Under the pieces are notes generated by a model. That model was not told where the DNA came from. It searched no databases and saw only the letters and a program-made list of their open reading frames with translations. Below, piece after piece: positions 20,699 through 32,700 of a stretch of 64,000 bases of DNA (the stretch's first letter is position 1; every line of letters starts with the position of its first letter). The stretch comes from Tetragonia tetragonoides (lineage: Eukaryota; Streptophyta; Magnoliopsida; Caryophyllales; Aizoaceae). Both the position numbers and the translations under genes were made by a program. The DNA lies in contig CM076148.1 of the NCBI GenBank assembly GCA_038025085.1, positions 32,408,501 to 32,472,500 of the forward strand, given 5' to 3'.

Positions 20699-22048
20699 TG
20701 TTGAGTGAGGATTATACCTTATATTTAGTCACAATTCACTCTTGTTATTATGTTTTATTTAGCTATTTTATATGTTTTTAGATGCATTTAGTCTTTTAAT
20801 TCGTTTTTATTGCTTTGGGTTGTTTTTGTGTGTAGGTAATAGATTTCAGTGTTGATTCTATGATAATTCGAAAGAGTGCTCGATGTGCGAAGACTTAGTG
20901 CGGAGATATGAGCATAAAGATGTTCAAAACATACTTCTAGAGAAAGACAGGAGCTACTCATGTCTTTTCACATGGCCACAAATTGACACTCGAGCAAAAA
21001 TACATATAAGGAGCCGAGAAAACTGCTCACAACCGTAGACACGCCCAGGTCGTGTCTTTTGACACAACCGTGTCTTTCAGCAGGGGCGCACTGACGGTTT
21101 TGGCAATTGGGCTTTGTTTTATTTTCATTCTTTTTCTTCCCATAATTATATAAGGAGACTTTTAGGGTTTTCCTGGACTTTTTGTCTCTCCTCTTTGAGA
21201 ACTACTTTGGATTGGAGAAGTAGAAGAGAAGATCAAGAACATCATCCAAGCACTACGTTTTTCTTGAACTTTAATTGTTTTGATGAGATTCTATTGAATC
21301 TTTGTTGTTAGTTTTGTTAATTAGTATGAGCTAAACTTCTTATAACTAGGGCTAAGGTGTAGCCATCCTTTTTAATGCAGTATTCTTAAGATTAAAATTC
21401 CAAGATTTGATTTTTATTGGATGTGAGTTTACGTTGTTGTTCTTAATGCAATTGAAGGTTTGATCACCCTTTGATTTGATTTATTGGGAATGTATGAGAC
21501 TAAGAAGTGATTATATGCACTAGTTTATAATAGCATAAATTGAGAATTGAACGAAATACTGAGAAGTACAAACGTGATTCTTTCAATTATGTTGTTCTAG
21601 GTTTTTTATTATTCTTAATGCTTCTTGAATTGTTTAAATCTATCTAGAGATAGCATAGGTTAATAATTTAAGTTAGATTTAATATAGCTTGAGAAAGTAT
21701 ACTGAATAGTTAAGAAAAGCCTTGCCTCATGTTATTAATTTCAACATTAGGATTTATTTATTAGGGATCTACAGAGAATTGGATTGGTGAACCCAAAACC
21801 CTAGCGTTTTCCTCATATCGTTTGGATTGATTCTTTACCCAATTGTTTAGTTTAGTTAATTTAGCTAGTTATTTTAGTTCAGTTCTTAATTCAAAATCTT
21901 AAATTCAATTTTCTAGATAAATTTATAACAAGTGTTCTCATTACTTTAGTACTTATTCATTCTAGCCCTCGTGTGAACGATACTTGAGTTACTTTCTTTA
22001 TTACTTGTGCGACTGGTACACTTGCCATAGTTTAGTTTTCTCGCATCA
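20699..22048 (+). repeat. 3' LTR of element B
   Basis: Starts TGTTGAGTGAGG, ends TTCTCGCATCA, 1350 bp. TATA box TATATAAG at 21147-21154. Confidence 0.95.
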
Positions 22049-23035
22049 GTAATTAACTTTCCAAGCTATCCTTAAGGAAGGGATTTCTACCTCGACTGGG
22101 AGTACCTCCTCCATTCTGTATACTAAAGAATAAGGCGTTGCTCCGGTTGAGGATCGAATAGTGGTTGTATACCCCCATAAGGCGAATTGTAGCTTGTTAG
22201 GCCAATCTTCATAGTTTTCCGCCTTCTTGTTTGCGGATTCTACGGCTCCATTCGTTTGTTTCCTATAAGGTGAAGACTGTCGATGTTGAATTTTAAACTT
22301 AGTGAAGAGTTCGGTAACATCCTTTTTGAATTGGGTCCCGTGATCACTTATGATTTCGTGGGGATCCGTATCTGGTAATGATGTTGTCATGTATGAACTT
22401 TGCCAGGTGCTTTGACGCTATCATTGCGTACGAACGAGCTTCAACCCATTTGATGAAATAATCTATCACGACTAGTATGTATTCATGGCCTCGTTTTCCT
22501 GTAGGGATGATTTTCCCAATGATGTCAATACCCCATGCAGAGAACGGCCATGGTGCAGTGAATGTATGTAGAGGAGTAGGAGGTCTATGTTGTAAATTGG
22601 TGTGGAATGGGCAGCGTGTGCGCTTTCTCACGTATTCGATGCAGTCCTTTTCCATCGTAGTCCAATCTTCTTGACCATGGTGAGTCCCTTCATATGGGGA
22701 TCACATATACCATTATGTATGTCGCTAATGGCTTTGATGGCCTCACGTTCCTTTAAGCATAGAAGACTTAGCCCTTGTGATGTCTTTTTATAAAGTTTGC
22801 CTTGCACATGTATGTATTTTGCGGCTAGTCTTCTTAAAGCTCTTTGTGCCCTAGGTGTGGATTGTGGAGGGTAATCACCTTTGGCGAGTAGATTATGGAT
22901 GTCGGTAAACCATTCCTCTTCTTCCTCCTCATTGGCGCATACTTCGAGGGCATTACAAAAGGCGGGCTCAGTATGCCTTTGAATGTGAATGGGCATGGAA
23001 ATTACATCATCTGGAATATTTAACATGGAGGCCAT
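22049..23035 (-). pseudogene. Element A integrase, zinc-finger and catalytic core
   Basis: On the minus strand the HHCC zinc-binding region (around CDPHMKGLTM) leads into the DDE core. The first Asp lies in WGIDIIGKI, the second in IISDHGTQF, and the Glu in QTNGAVESANK. The core is spread over three frames, with shifts near 22640 and 22370. Integrase would insert the cDNA into the host chromosome. The gene is cut by element B at 22049, and its C-terminal part continues at 15153. A preceding linker encodes part of the second RNase H and the spacer. Confidence 0.88.
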
Positions 23036-23056
23036 TTTTGCTAAGGCGTCTGGGAA

Positions 23057-24595
23057 CTAGTTGTCATCTCTAGGAAAGTATGTAAAACGGACGTGAGTGA
23101 AATATTTGGCTATCGTTTCAAGATATTCCTGGTAAGGTGCCAGAGATTCATTTTTCACTCTCCACTTTTTGGAGACTTGGTTTAGGATGAGAGTTGAATC
23201 TCCATATACCTTTAGATCCTTAATTTGTAGTACTATTGCCGCTTCTAAACCAATGATGCACGCTTCATACTCGGCACCGTTGTTAGTTATCTCATGGTCT
23301 AGTTTGACGGCTATGGGAGTATGTGCGCCTTCTAGGCTGACTAATAATACTCCTACGCCATAACCTTTTTGGTTTGATGCTCCGTCAAAGTATAACTGCC
23401 AAGTGGTTTCTTCGACACTCATAATTCCTTCATCGGGAAAGTCATGTGTAGCATCTTCGCTATTAACTGGGTTTTCAGCGAGATGTTCAGAAATGGCATG
23501 TCCTTTGATTGCCTTTTGGTGTTCAAAAGTTAGATCGAATTCTGAAAGCATGGTAGTCCATCTTGCTATTCTTCCACTAAGAATGGGTTTCTCGAACAAG
23601 TACTTTAGTGGATTCATCCTTGACTTTATATGGATAGAATGTTGTAGCATGTAGTGTCGAACTTCTTTGTTGCAGTGACCAATGCGAGACCATGTTTTCT
23701 CTAGTGTGGAGTAGCGTGTTTCGTACTCTAAGAACTTCTTGCTAAGGTAGTACATTGTCGTTTCATCAATCTCCACCTTTTGGGCCAACATAGCACCCAT
23801 GGCAGTTTTTGTGACTGCTAGGTATAGCATAAGTGGCTTTCCCGAAATTGGTGGAACCAATACGAGTGGATTAGCTAAGTATTCTCTGATCTTGTCGAAG
23901 GCTTGCTGGCATTGATCATCCCAGGTAGATTTGTTGTCCTTTTTGAGCTTTTTGGAGATGGGCTCGCATGTAATAGTCAATTTGGATATGAATCGACTTA
24001 TATACTGCAGCCGTCCTAAGAATCCTCTTATCTCCTTTTCATTTTTGGGAGAGGGCATATCTATTATGGCTTTGATTTTGGTAGGATCAATTTCAATGCC
24101 TCTTGTGCTTATGACAAAAAGTTTGCCAGAAGATACTCCAAATGCGGACTTTTGAAGATTTAATCTCCGAAGCCTGTCAAAGAATTTCCTTAGAGAGGGT
24201 ATATTCCCTTCTCTCTCCTTGGATTTGATGATCATATCGTCTATGTACACCTCAGCTTCCATGTGCATCATGTCATGTAGAAGGGAAGTCGCGGTTCTTT
24301 GGTATTTTGCTCCCGCATTCTTCAACCCGAAAGGCATGACGGTATAGCAATATGTTCCCCATTGGGTTATGAAGGTGGTTTTCTCCATATCTTCTTCGGC
24401 CATTTGTATTTGGTTATACCCTGGATAGCCATCCATGAATGATAAGAGGGCATGTCCTGCGGTATTGTCCACCAGTACGTCTATATGTGGCAAGGGAAAG
24501 TCGTCTTTGGGACTTGCCTTGTTTAGATCTCTGAAATCGACGCACATCCTTACTTTGCCGTCCTTTTTTGGAACGGGTACTATATTAGCGACCAT
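23057..24595 (-). pseudogene. Element A reverse transcriptase and two RNase H domains
   Basis: This 512-codon open frame contains reverse transcriptase blocks VPKKDGKVRMCVDFRDLN (residues 8-25), FMDGYPGYNQ (53-62) and the catalytic YIDD (117-120, usually YVDD). It continues into the classical gypsy RNase H (YLSKKFLEYETRYSTLEK) and then, around residue 400, a second archaeal-type RNase H (LYFDGASNQKG, ITNNGAEYEACI, YGDSTLILNQ). This dual RNase H is characteristic of the Tat lineage. The N-terminal part of the polymerase is in another frame at 24580-24800, so at least one frameshift separates them, and a TAG at 23054 ends the frame before FPDALAKMASM. It copied element RNA into DNA; this copy cannot make the full protein. 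Confidence 0.93.
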
Positions 24596-25464
24596 TCTTG
24601 ATATTGAGCGACCTTAATAAAACCTGTTGCGAGTTGTTTCTGCAACTCTTCTGTGATTTTTAGTGTCCACTCAAGCTTCATTCTCCGAAGTTTTTGCTTT
24701 ACCGGCTTTAAATCAGGATTGAGCGGTATTGTATATTGTGCTATCTCACGACTTATTCCCGGCATATCTTTGTAGGACCAAGCGAAGACGTCTATGTATT
24801 CTTTTACGATATTTATAAAGCTTTCTCGCTCTTTGGGAGTTAACGATAAGCCAATGCGCACTTGACGCAACTCTTGATCGCTTGCAAGATTGATTAATTC
24901 TGTTTCTTCCACAATTGAAGTCTTTTGTTCATGCTCCAATAGTGCTTTAGTTACTTCTTTGGGCAATTCTTGTTCATCTTTTGATTTATTAGCTACTAAG
25001 TAATCTAAGAAGTAAGTAGAATCAGTAATCATTTCATTGATAGAGGAAACTGGAACTTCAACTGAGCCATTACTATTGGCTTTAACATCATTACACTTGC
25101 AAACAGAATTAAACAAAGATTTGGCTGGACCACCGGACTCTACTATATTAGACTCGTCTTCAGAATCAGACTCAGTCCATTCGGAGTCAGTGTCAGTATC
25201 AGGCTTGGATTCTTTGGAGACCGTGATCTTGATCTTCTTTCCGTTGGCTCCTATCCAGCTTATGGTGCGTTTCTGCTTTGTGAGTTGACCCTCGCTTGGA
25301 GTGATCAACTTAGTTGGGTCAAAGTTCGCATCTTGAAGTGCGTTATTGACATTGTGGAGCTCCTCATCTTCTGGATGGCGATGGTCTTGTCCAAATAATA
25401 AACACAAAGCGTTGTTGGGTGTGTCCTCTACCCAATCAAAGTTTAGCCTCTTTCTTACAGGCAA
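24580..25464 (-). pseudogene. Element A pol linker and N-terminal polymerase part
   Basis: A 294-codon frame. Its first two thirds are an acidic, serine-rich linker (DTDTDSEWTESDSEDES) with no recognised domain. The last third has AWSYKDMPGI and LNPDLKPVKQKLRRMK, which begin the reverse transcriptase fold in Tat elements. The frame shifts at about 24590 into the polymerase frame. A similar linker occurs in element C (41251-42192), more broken. Confidence 0.8.
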
Positions 25465-25850
25465 AGGAGTTTCTTCCAGCGCGTAGCAGTCTTGGAAGAA
25501 TTTGAATCCAGGAACTTGGATTCCATAAACAAGGAGAACATATGGCTCGGGAAAGCCTAATAAGGGAATGGATCTCTAGACTGGAGGAACAACCCGTTTA
25601 ATGTGTGCGGGTAGGGTGTCATGGGGATGTCGTAGAATTTGTTTTCCTTAATGGCCCTTCTTTTCGCCTTTTCTTTAGCGATGTATTCCCGTAATTCCTG
25701 TTTGGTAGGGTTGTAGCCAACCCAAAAAGATTATTTCCGACTTTGGATGACCAAACTAGAAGTGGTTTGGAGACATCTTTGCCTAGAGATGTGGCCAGGG
25801 AAGTGTCCCTGATTTCTTACAATGGCACTAATTCCTAGGTGGGAATATGG
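25465..25850 (-). pseudogene. Element A pol spacer between protease and linker
   Basis: Homologous to 41851-42192 in element C (FPEPYVLLVYGIQVPGF-like segment). It is interrupted by stops and shifts, and no enzymatic domain is known here. Confidence 0.55.
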
Positions 25851-26641
25851 TCAGAATGGAGCCATATCTTGCTCTAGTACAACGATGCCTTCAGTCCTAA
25901 AGCCCCAGATTTCTTCGTCTTGTGCAGTGTGCTCGACGACTTTAAGAACCGGCATGTCTTCAATGCTAGTGATCATAGAATAAGCTCTAATCTCTAGAAC
26001 TACCCCTCCGACCATTATTTTGACCTTTATGTGTAATGTTGAAGCTATCGCGTTTAGTCCATGGAGCCATGGGCGTCGTAGGAGTAAATTGAATGAAGTT
26101 GGGATGTCGATGACATGGAATTGTACCATTTTCTCAATTGGTCCAGTGTTAAGGTTAACCGAAAATATGCCTAAGACGTTTCGCTTGGAATTGTCATACG
26201 CCCTCAACCCTTGTGCGGCATGCGCGAGGTTGTTGTCATTTATGCCCAAACATTGGGCGGTCCTTAGGGGACAAACGTTGACAGCGGACCCATTGTCTAT
26301 TAGGTCATTGGAACCTGTTTCTTCTCACATATGGAAGTTAGGTAGAGTGCCTTATTGTGATGAGTTCCTTCGGGTGGAAGTTCTTCATTAGTGAATGCAA
26401 TTGCTTGCGAAGAGTTTCCTTTTGTGAGGAGATTGACTAAGTCATCCGGAGTAGTTTCAGGGGAAACCATAGTTTGATTAAGTGCTTTTAGTAAAGCATT
26501 CCTATGTCCTTGAGAGGTAGTCAAGAGTTTCCATATGGAGATATTGGCCTTAATCTTTTGAAGCTGTTTAAGTAGTGTAGTGCCATCATCCTCGTTTGGA
26601 AGGTTTTGGTCTTTGTTTTGGACTAGAGAAGAGTCTCTCAC
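25851..26641 (-). pseudogene. Element A aspartic protease
   Basis: Two adjacent minus-strand frames together resemble the open protease frame of element C. They hold the upstream LLKQLQKIKANISIWKLL segment, an active-site DNGSAVNVCP segment at the frame break (about 26270-26300), LRAYDNSKRNVLGIF, and FNLLLRRPWLHGLNAIAS, in which an R replaces the usual G of LLGRPWL. It would mature gag and pol. A frameshift lies in the active-site region. Confidence 0.85.
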
Positions 26642-26829
26642 TTGTCGTATGACTGAAGCTATGTTTTGTAATGGATCCTTGTTCTAAAGATGGGGTGGTA
26701 TGTAACGCCTTCCCGACATCGTGAGGTGTTCGACTTCAAGAGATTCATCATCAGAAGAGTCGTACCGTATAGAAATTTGGAGGGTAGCATCTTCCTCGTC
26801 GCTATCGCTTTTCCAAAGTCTGGCTACCT

Positions 26830-28204
26830 CTAGGTGGAGGGAGTCAAGCTTAAGTGGTGGGATAGGAATCCAATTGGCACGATCAGGCGAGAGGGGTCCT
26901 TTTCTTCCTCTTCATTTGTAATGACGAAAACCGCACCTAGAGGATTGGTGTTGTTGTTTGGAGTGGGAACATTCTTTGGCTTGGGAATAGCCCCATTGTC
27001 AAAAAGATCCTGAATTTTATCCTTGAGTGTCCAACACTTCTCGGTGTCATGTCCTTTTCCTCTATGGAATTTGCAATAAAGATTAGGGTTAAATGATGGG
27101 CTCCTCTTTTCAACGTCAGGATCTGGAGTGGGGCCCATGACATTGAGATACTCATTCTTGAGAAGCTTTTCCAAGGCTTTAGCATAGGTCATACCCAATG
27201 GGGTGTATTTCCTTAGACAACATTGACTGCATTAATCTAGTTGGATGATCCTCCCGAATTGGGATTCTTCTTGTAGTTCGATTTACAAGTGCCTTTGTTG
27301 AAGAAGTTCCTTGCTTTTCTCCTTTTTGAGTGCTTGATCGTCCTCTATGAGCAATCCCACACTATTGAGTTGTGTTTATGAAGTAATTGCTTGATATTCA
27401 AGTAAGGAGGTTGTAAATTCAAGTAAGGAGGTTGTAAATTCTTGATGAGTTTTCGAATTTTCTATTCCTCAGTGAAACTTTGATTTTCACCTTGCTTTAT
27501 TGCTTCCAACTCTCTCATGGTAGTTGGTTGGATGATGTTGTCGGCGTACCAAGTGAGGAATAAACTACACACTTTGTTCCATTCCTAAATCTGATTGGGC
27601 TCAAGCTTGAAAAACCATGTCCTAACAGTGGGGTCCAAGGTTTGTGAGAAAAGGTGAATATAGAGGTCAAGACCCACTCCTCTTAGGCCCATCGCAGTGG
27701 TGAAAGCCCTTATGTAATATTTTGGATCATCGGTCCCTTTGAAGGTGGGGATTTCAGGCATAGAGAACTTTTGTGGGAGCTTCCCATGTAGTCATTTATG
27801 ATCTTGTTTTGAGTTAAAGCTAACTCAAGGTTCCTAATTTGAGCGCTTAGCTCTTCTACTTTGTCGTCTCGAGGTGGAGGATCATCTTGGTTGAAAGGGT
27901 CAGCTTCCTGAACCTTGCTTTCTATCCATGTCACACGTTTTCCCATGGTTTCCAACATTTTCATTATTTCAGCCAACATTTCATCAGTAGTCTTAGGTGG
28001 TGGAGGTGGCATGTCATCTTCGGCCATTTTGGTCAACTTACAACAGGATGGTCGATATGGAGGGGGAGTAACAAACAATGCGTCAGACCTAGCATTGCTC
28101 GGAGAGTGAGATTCCAATACGAGCTTGCTAACCAAACGTTGATTACTATGATCGCGTTCCCAACTTTTCGGACCGACTGTTTTCTTCCCAATCCTGGACA
28201 ACAG
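26830..28204 (-). pseudogene. Element A gag
   Basis: The start corresponding to the MSRIGRS start of element C now reads TTG (about 28204). The N-terminal part has PPPPPKTTDEMLAEIMKM and a coiled-coil-like stretch. The central capsid part is scattered over frames between 27200 and 27710, with a 20 bp tandem duplication at about 27401-27440. The C-terminal part is open (26830-27198) and holds CKFHRGKGHDTEKCWTL, the single zinc-knuckle-like motif found in Tat gag proteins. It formed the particle that packages element RNA. Confidence 0.85.
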
Positions 28205-28387
28205 ATAAGACTTAGAAAAGGAAAGACTAACAAGTTCCACAAACAAAAGTTTTAAAACAATTAAAGATCGCGACACGGGTAAAGAAAAGGAAATTTCTAT
28301 CTAGAATATTCTATCAACATAGTTACCCTTGTGGACTAAGTAATGGGTTTAGGTCAAAAGATCGCGACACGGGAAAAGAAAGATAAA

Positions 28388-28780
28388 AGATATTATACTC
28401 TTGACTAAAAGGAGAGGGGAGAGATATTATCTCGACTTAATATGGGATAAAGCAAAAGATATTATACTCTTGACTAAAAAGGGAGGGGAGAGATATTATC
28501 TCGACTCAATATGGGATAAAGCAAAATATATTATACTCTTGACTAAAAGGAGAAGGGAGAGATATTATCTCAACTCAATATGGGATAAAGCAAAAGATAT
28601 TATACTCTTGACTAATAGGAGAGGGAGAGATATTATCTCGACTCAATATGGGATAAAGAAAAAGATATTATACTCTTGACTAAAAGAAGAGGGGATTGAT
28701 ATTATCGAGACTCAATATGGGATAAAGCAAAAGATATTATACCCTTGACTAATAGGAGAAGGGATAGATATTATCGAGAT
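28388..28780. repeat. 69 bp tandem repeats in element A leader
   Basis: Units begin AGATATTATACTCTTGACTA at 28388, 28457, 28526, 28595, 28663 and 28732, a period of 69 (once 68). The same unit, about 1.7 copies, is in the leader of element E at 60890-61013, so it belongs to the family. Because 69 is a multiple of three, a plus-strand frame (28401-28679) stays open with a 23-residue period; I do not regard it as a gene. Confidence 0.92.
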
Positions 28781-29506
28781 CTTTTGGCCTAGACTCACTA
28801 CCTAAATAAAAGGAATGAAGAAGCATTCAAATCTTTCCTAAGATAACGAGCATCATATAGAACATTCAGGGATATTGTTTCCTAAAAATAAAGATTCTAG
28901 ACTCAATCTTAAGACAAAATCTAAACTCAAAAAGGAAAAAGATCCTAAGTAGGGTCTAACCTAATATTCTATGACTACCAAAAAGACTAGGCAAATATTG
29001 CGTTCACATATGGGCAAACAGCACAGCAACGCAAATGACATGATTATGAAAATCTAGCATGGACATGGGACTGAGTTTCAACCTAAAGCATTGGTTCTAG
29101 TTCATGCAATTGGGTAGGCTTAAGGGTTTTGGTCAAAAGGTACTCATGATCAATAATGTACTACAATCCGCGGGATGCGCGACAATGTGAGGCATTGTAG
29201 TTATCCTACTCGTCGAATGGACGAATGTGTAGGAATGTACATGAGGTGGGGGATCATGTTTCTTGGCAAAGAAGAATCGAGTGGATTCTCACCAAGGCAC
29301 TTCACCACACTCCATTGGCTAAAAACTAGTTTGAACTTGTAAAAAAAAAGCTCGGAAGTCGCACAAGCGCATGCACATGAATGCAATGAATGCAAACTAA
29401 TAGATGAATGACAAGTCACAAAATAATAATAAGAACACTCAAGGTGGTGAACCAAGCAAAAATAATGACAATGAATCGATTTTCAAGTTACACCCTCTTA
29501 ATCATG
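28781..29506 (-). other. Element A untranslated leader
   Basis: Lies between the primer site and the 69 bp repeats. It matches 60181-60890 in element E in reverse orientation (for example the CACTCCATTGGCTAAAAACT segment near 29310). It is non-coding. Confidence 0.75.
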
Positions 29507-29524
29507 TCCCCAGTGAAGTCACCA
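29507..29524 (-). promoter_or_regulatory. Primer binding site of element A
   Basis: TGGTGACTTCACTGGGGA on the minus strand, one base after the LTR end. Elements C and E have TGGCGACTTCACTGGG(G)A, so the T is a mutation. Such sites in Tat/Ogre elements are reported to match a tRNA-Arg end; that match needs checking. Confidence 0.85.
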
Positions 29525-29525
29525 C

Positions 29526-30587
29526 TATAGGCTACCTGATTTTTCTCCCCTCTTTTCGCCCCCTGTTCCTTTAGATTTTCGGGAAGCCTGGGAGAGCGCA
29601 GTCATTCGGGTTTTTGTGAAACCTTTGAGTGTGAATGCACATGAAGATTTTCCTTTTGCACTAAAGACATGATTAAGATTTTCGGAAGTCGCCACTAAAT
29701 TTAAGGTAATTTGAAAACCTTGGAATTAAGTCGATAGTCTAGAAAGACGTCAACTAAGTTCCTATGCACCCCTATCCCTATTGGGGAAATTGACTTCATA
29801 AATGAGTTCGGGGGCGTGGGTACGAGCTAGGAAGGTGTTAGGCACCCAAATCGCCCGTTGACAACAACGGCCTTTACTAATCGATTCAATATAATTATTA
29901 ATGCTACGGTTCCAAACAAGGTTCAATTTGTCCAAATTCATAGTTTTAACTAATGGGTTGAACAAACATTATTATTGTGACCACTTTTAACAATTTATCA
30001 AATTACAAGCTTTTATTGCTAAAAACGATAAATATGCTAAAACCTGCAAGTTAGAGGACAAACCAAAAATTCATCTACCAATCCAAAAACAAAGCACAAT
30101 TTATTCATAAGCAATAAATAACAAAAACTAAAACATTCATTCATCCATTAAGTAGGCTTAATACAAGCTCTTTTGCTCAAAATGCATCATGCATGTACAT
30201 ATCACATAAACCAAAATTGTTAGTAATAACAAGTAATATAAAGATTTATTGAAAACCCTCAGGTTGGATTACCTGGATGCTCACAATATCAACTTTTTGG
30301 GTTATAATGCTTGACTTCATGCTCTTGATGAAGTGTGAAGGTTTATTTTGTGGTGCTAGGGCTAACCCTAAAGAAGGAGTAGCATCACAATTTCTGGTTT
30401 TATATGAGAGAGAGAGAAAGAATTTCCAATCTAAAGACCAACCTGAGAGAGAAACTGCCAACCTCTCAGAGAGAATGTCCAAGCTTTAAAATTCTCAACC
30501 CCTTCAACTGAACCCTAAGGTTTGTTTATATAAAAGAGAGGGAGCTGGCAGGGTTTGGCACGAAAATCGAGATGGGCCTCGAATTTG
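29526..30587 (-). repeat. Element A 5' LTR, inner part
   Basis: Matches the LTR of element E (59105-60160) in reverse. The LTR ends ...GCCTATA where E has GCCTACA. TATA box on the minus strand at 30524-30532 (TATATAAAC, as in E at 59155). The LTR is interrupted at 30588 by element C and continues at 47342. Confidence 0.9.
30583..30587. repeat. Target site duplication ATTTG of element C
   Basis: The same 5-mer occurs at 47337-47341 on the other side of the element. Confidence 0.92.
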
Positions 30588-31936
30588 TGTAAGAACCACG
30601 CCTTTCCGGCGCCTACCGCGAATTGATTTTTAGTTTGAATTAATCGTTCTTAAATAATGTGTTGCATGCGATTCAAATTAATTATAAGGAATAACAATTT
30701 GCAAATAAGAAGTCACCACCAATTTTTAAGGAAACAATTGAAAACCATCAAAAAGTGCACCCAATTCCTATTGGCAATTGACTCATGCCCATGGGGAATA
30801 AATATTGAGTTTGGGGATGTAGGTACGAAAAAAACAAAATGAATCTTATCTAAATCGCCCGTATAAACGGCCTCTACTAAGCTTATCCATGTCAAATATT
30901 TATTTATGCTATATGGTTCCACATAAATCCGGTCGTCCAAGATCCTAATTTAACTAGGCGGGTTAAGAACTACCAAATTACCTATGTTATCACTTTGCAC
31001 AATTTATACCCAATGTACATGCATACTATTAGTCAAGCATAAACAAGATATAAAGCATTAAATTAACGCTCCAACCTACCAGCTTTGCTAAACGCGCCAA
31101 GTATTGTATATGCACATCAATAAAACCGTTAATATCTTCTAAAGAATAATAATGATGTAAAGACAATAACTTTATGCTAAAATAAACCTAAGAGGCTACT
31201 ATATGAATGCAAAAACTACAAAAAGATGCAAACTTGCATAAACTAATAAAAAGATGCTAACTTTATATTAACTAAAACATGCATAATTTTCTACAAAACC
31301 CAAAGCACGCAAATTTATTCAGCCATAATCAAAAGCTAAATAAAATATGATTAGTAAACAATAAACAAGAGATTTAATAAAGAATTAGGCCCTCAGGATG
31401 GTTAACCTGGAAGTTCTATTCGAACGGGACTAGAAGAATTGGAATTGCTCTTCGATCTTGGGTGCTAGGCTAGGTGTAATGCTTGCTTGGATCTTCAAAT
31501 TTCTGAATTCTCTTTGATTTGGGGAAATATGTGCTCTCAATGCTCTCAAAAATATGAACTGACTGACCCCTTGCAAAAGAGGGTGAAGAGGAGTATTTAT
31601 AGAGTTAGGGGACGAATTTAGGGGCTTAATGCAAGAAACCCGGCGCCAAAACTTAGCCCAGCCAAAAAAGCGGTTCAGCGGCCACACAGAGGGCAGCTGG
31701 GGCCAGCAGCTGGCCTAATGGCCCCCGCTGTCACGCGTTGGCCGTCGAGCAGGCTGCGATGACTGCCGGGCCTAACGACGCGCGCGTAACTAGGGTTTTT
31801 TGACTTTTTATGCTCAGTAAATTACAAAATTGCCCTTGGGCTGACCCAGGGGGTCGGGATTGAGCGGTTTTGATCCAAATCTTCGAGACGCGATATCTCT
31901 TGATCCGGAAACTTGATTAAGGCAAGGTCAAAGGCA
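30588..31936 (-). repeat. Truncated 3' LTR of element C
   Basis: Starts on plus with TGTAAGAACC and matches 45808 onward, with TATA at 31594-31601 (minus). Similarity stops after CAAGGTCAAAGGC at about 31935. The last 170 or so bases, with TGTAGACACC and the polypurine tract, are missing and replaced by a 67 bp repeat. Confidence 0.9.
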
Positions 31937-32160
31937 TTTTAATAGCCTCATCGTCAAAGAGCGTTGTGTTGCTCTGCTTCAGTTGTTGTCGACGTGATGC
32001 TAATTTTAATAACCTCATCGTCAAAGAGCGTTATTTGCTCTGCCTTAGTGATGCCTGTGTTTTTAGAAAATTGTGCCTGCAAAATAAAATAAAGTGCATG
32101 TGCCTGTAAAGGGTTAGATATAAGGCTCGCGCCTGCAAATATAGATAATACCGGGTCCCT
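31937..32160. repeat. 67 bp duplication and TGCCTG minisatellite in C
   Basis: Two copies of a unit with CCTCATCGTCAAAGAGCGTT (landmark TTTTAATA at 31937 and 32004, period 67) are followed by four short units carrying GTGCCTG or GCGCCTG (32048-32135). This is in the 3' untranslated region next to the truncated LTR. Tandem repeats here are usual in Tat/Ogre elements. Confidence 0.8.
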
Positions 32161-32244
32161 AGGATAGGAAACCAAGCTGTGGGGGCAAAAAAACCATTTT
32201 GGGCGATGTGTTCAAATCTCCCGGGCTTCCAACGGTCGAGAAAT

Positions 32245-32400
32245 GCAATCCGGCGCGGAATTTGAACTCGTGGGCCCGCCCCGAGGGGGTCGAACGAAAA
32301 ACGGGTTCGGCGGCCATGCACAGGGCCGCCAAGCACTGGGCGGCCTTTATGGGCCCGCTCAGCGGCTCGAAATGTCGTGCGAAGGCCACTAGAGGGGCCT
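32245..32400. promoter_or_regulatory. GC-rich AGCGGC/GGCCGCC block upstream of C aORF1
   Basis: Four GCGGC/GCCGC cores at 32308-32370 in a GC-rich block, followed by a CTCTCTCTCT-rich leader (32450-32465). No clear TATA box is seen. The position corresponds to the motif arrays before aORF2 and in the LTRs. Confidence 0.45.
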
Positions 32401-32700
32401 TTTTGTGTGAGGGAGCCGAATTTTGGGTCATTCTTCCCCAAAATTTTGAGACTCTCTCTCTCTACCTCCATTGTTGCTCATCCTTCATTTCTTGCTCAAA
32501 ATTGCTCAAATTTGCTTCTTTTGCTTGGGTTTGCATAATCTTTGCATAATTTGAGGTTTATTTGTGATTTCTCATAAATTTGTGGTGAATTTGAGAGTGG
32601 GTTTTTGAAACGCTTGGAGAGAGAAAATCCCAATTGGGAGAGGGTTCGGGAAGTGGTTGAAGAAATTGATATCTTCACCAAACTTTTTCCCTCCCATGTC

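Larger units (their letters stand above)
15159..22048 (+). mobile_element. Element B: Athila-like gag-protease-only retrotransposon
   Basis: Complete from LTR to LTR (6890 bp), flanked by the duplication GTAAT at 15154-15158 and 22049-22053, inside the integrase gene of element A. Primer site GACGCCGTTGCCGGGGA follows the 5' LTR and a purine tract precedes the 3' LTR. The interior encodes only gag and protease. Reverse transcriptase, RNase H and integrase are absent, and the protease frame ends directly before the 3' untranslated motif GGGAGGCAACCCAA. It is therefore non-autonomous. The LTRs differ at about 20 of the first 300 aligned positions by eye, so insertion is not recent. Confidence 0.93.

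Noticed and set aside
28401..28679. 92-residue plus-strand open frame with a perfect 23-residue repeat
   Set aside because: It follows from a 69 bp tandem repeat in a non-coding leader, opposite to the element, with no promoter or conserved start.
28388..28780. CRISPR-like array
   Set aside because: Repeats are direct and contiguous without unique spacers, in a plant retrotransposon leader.
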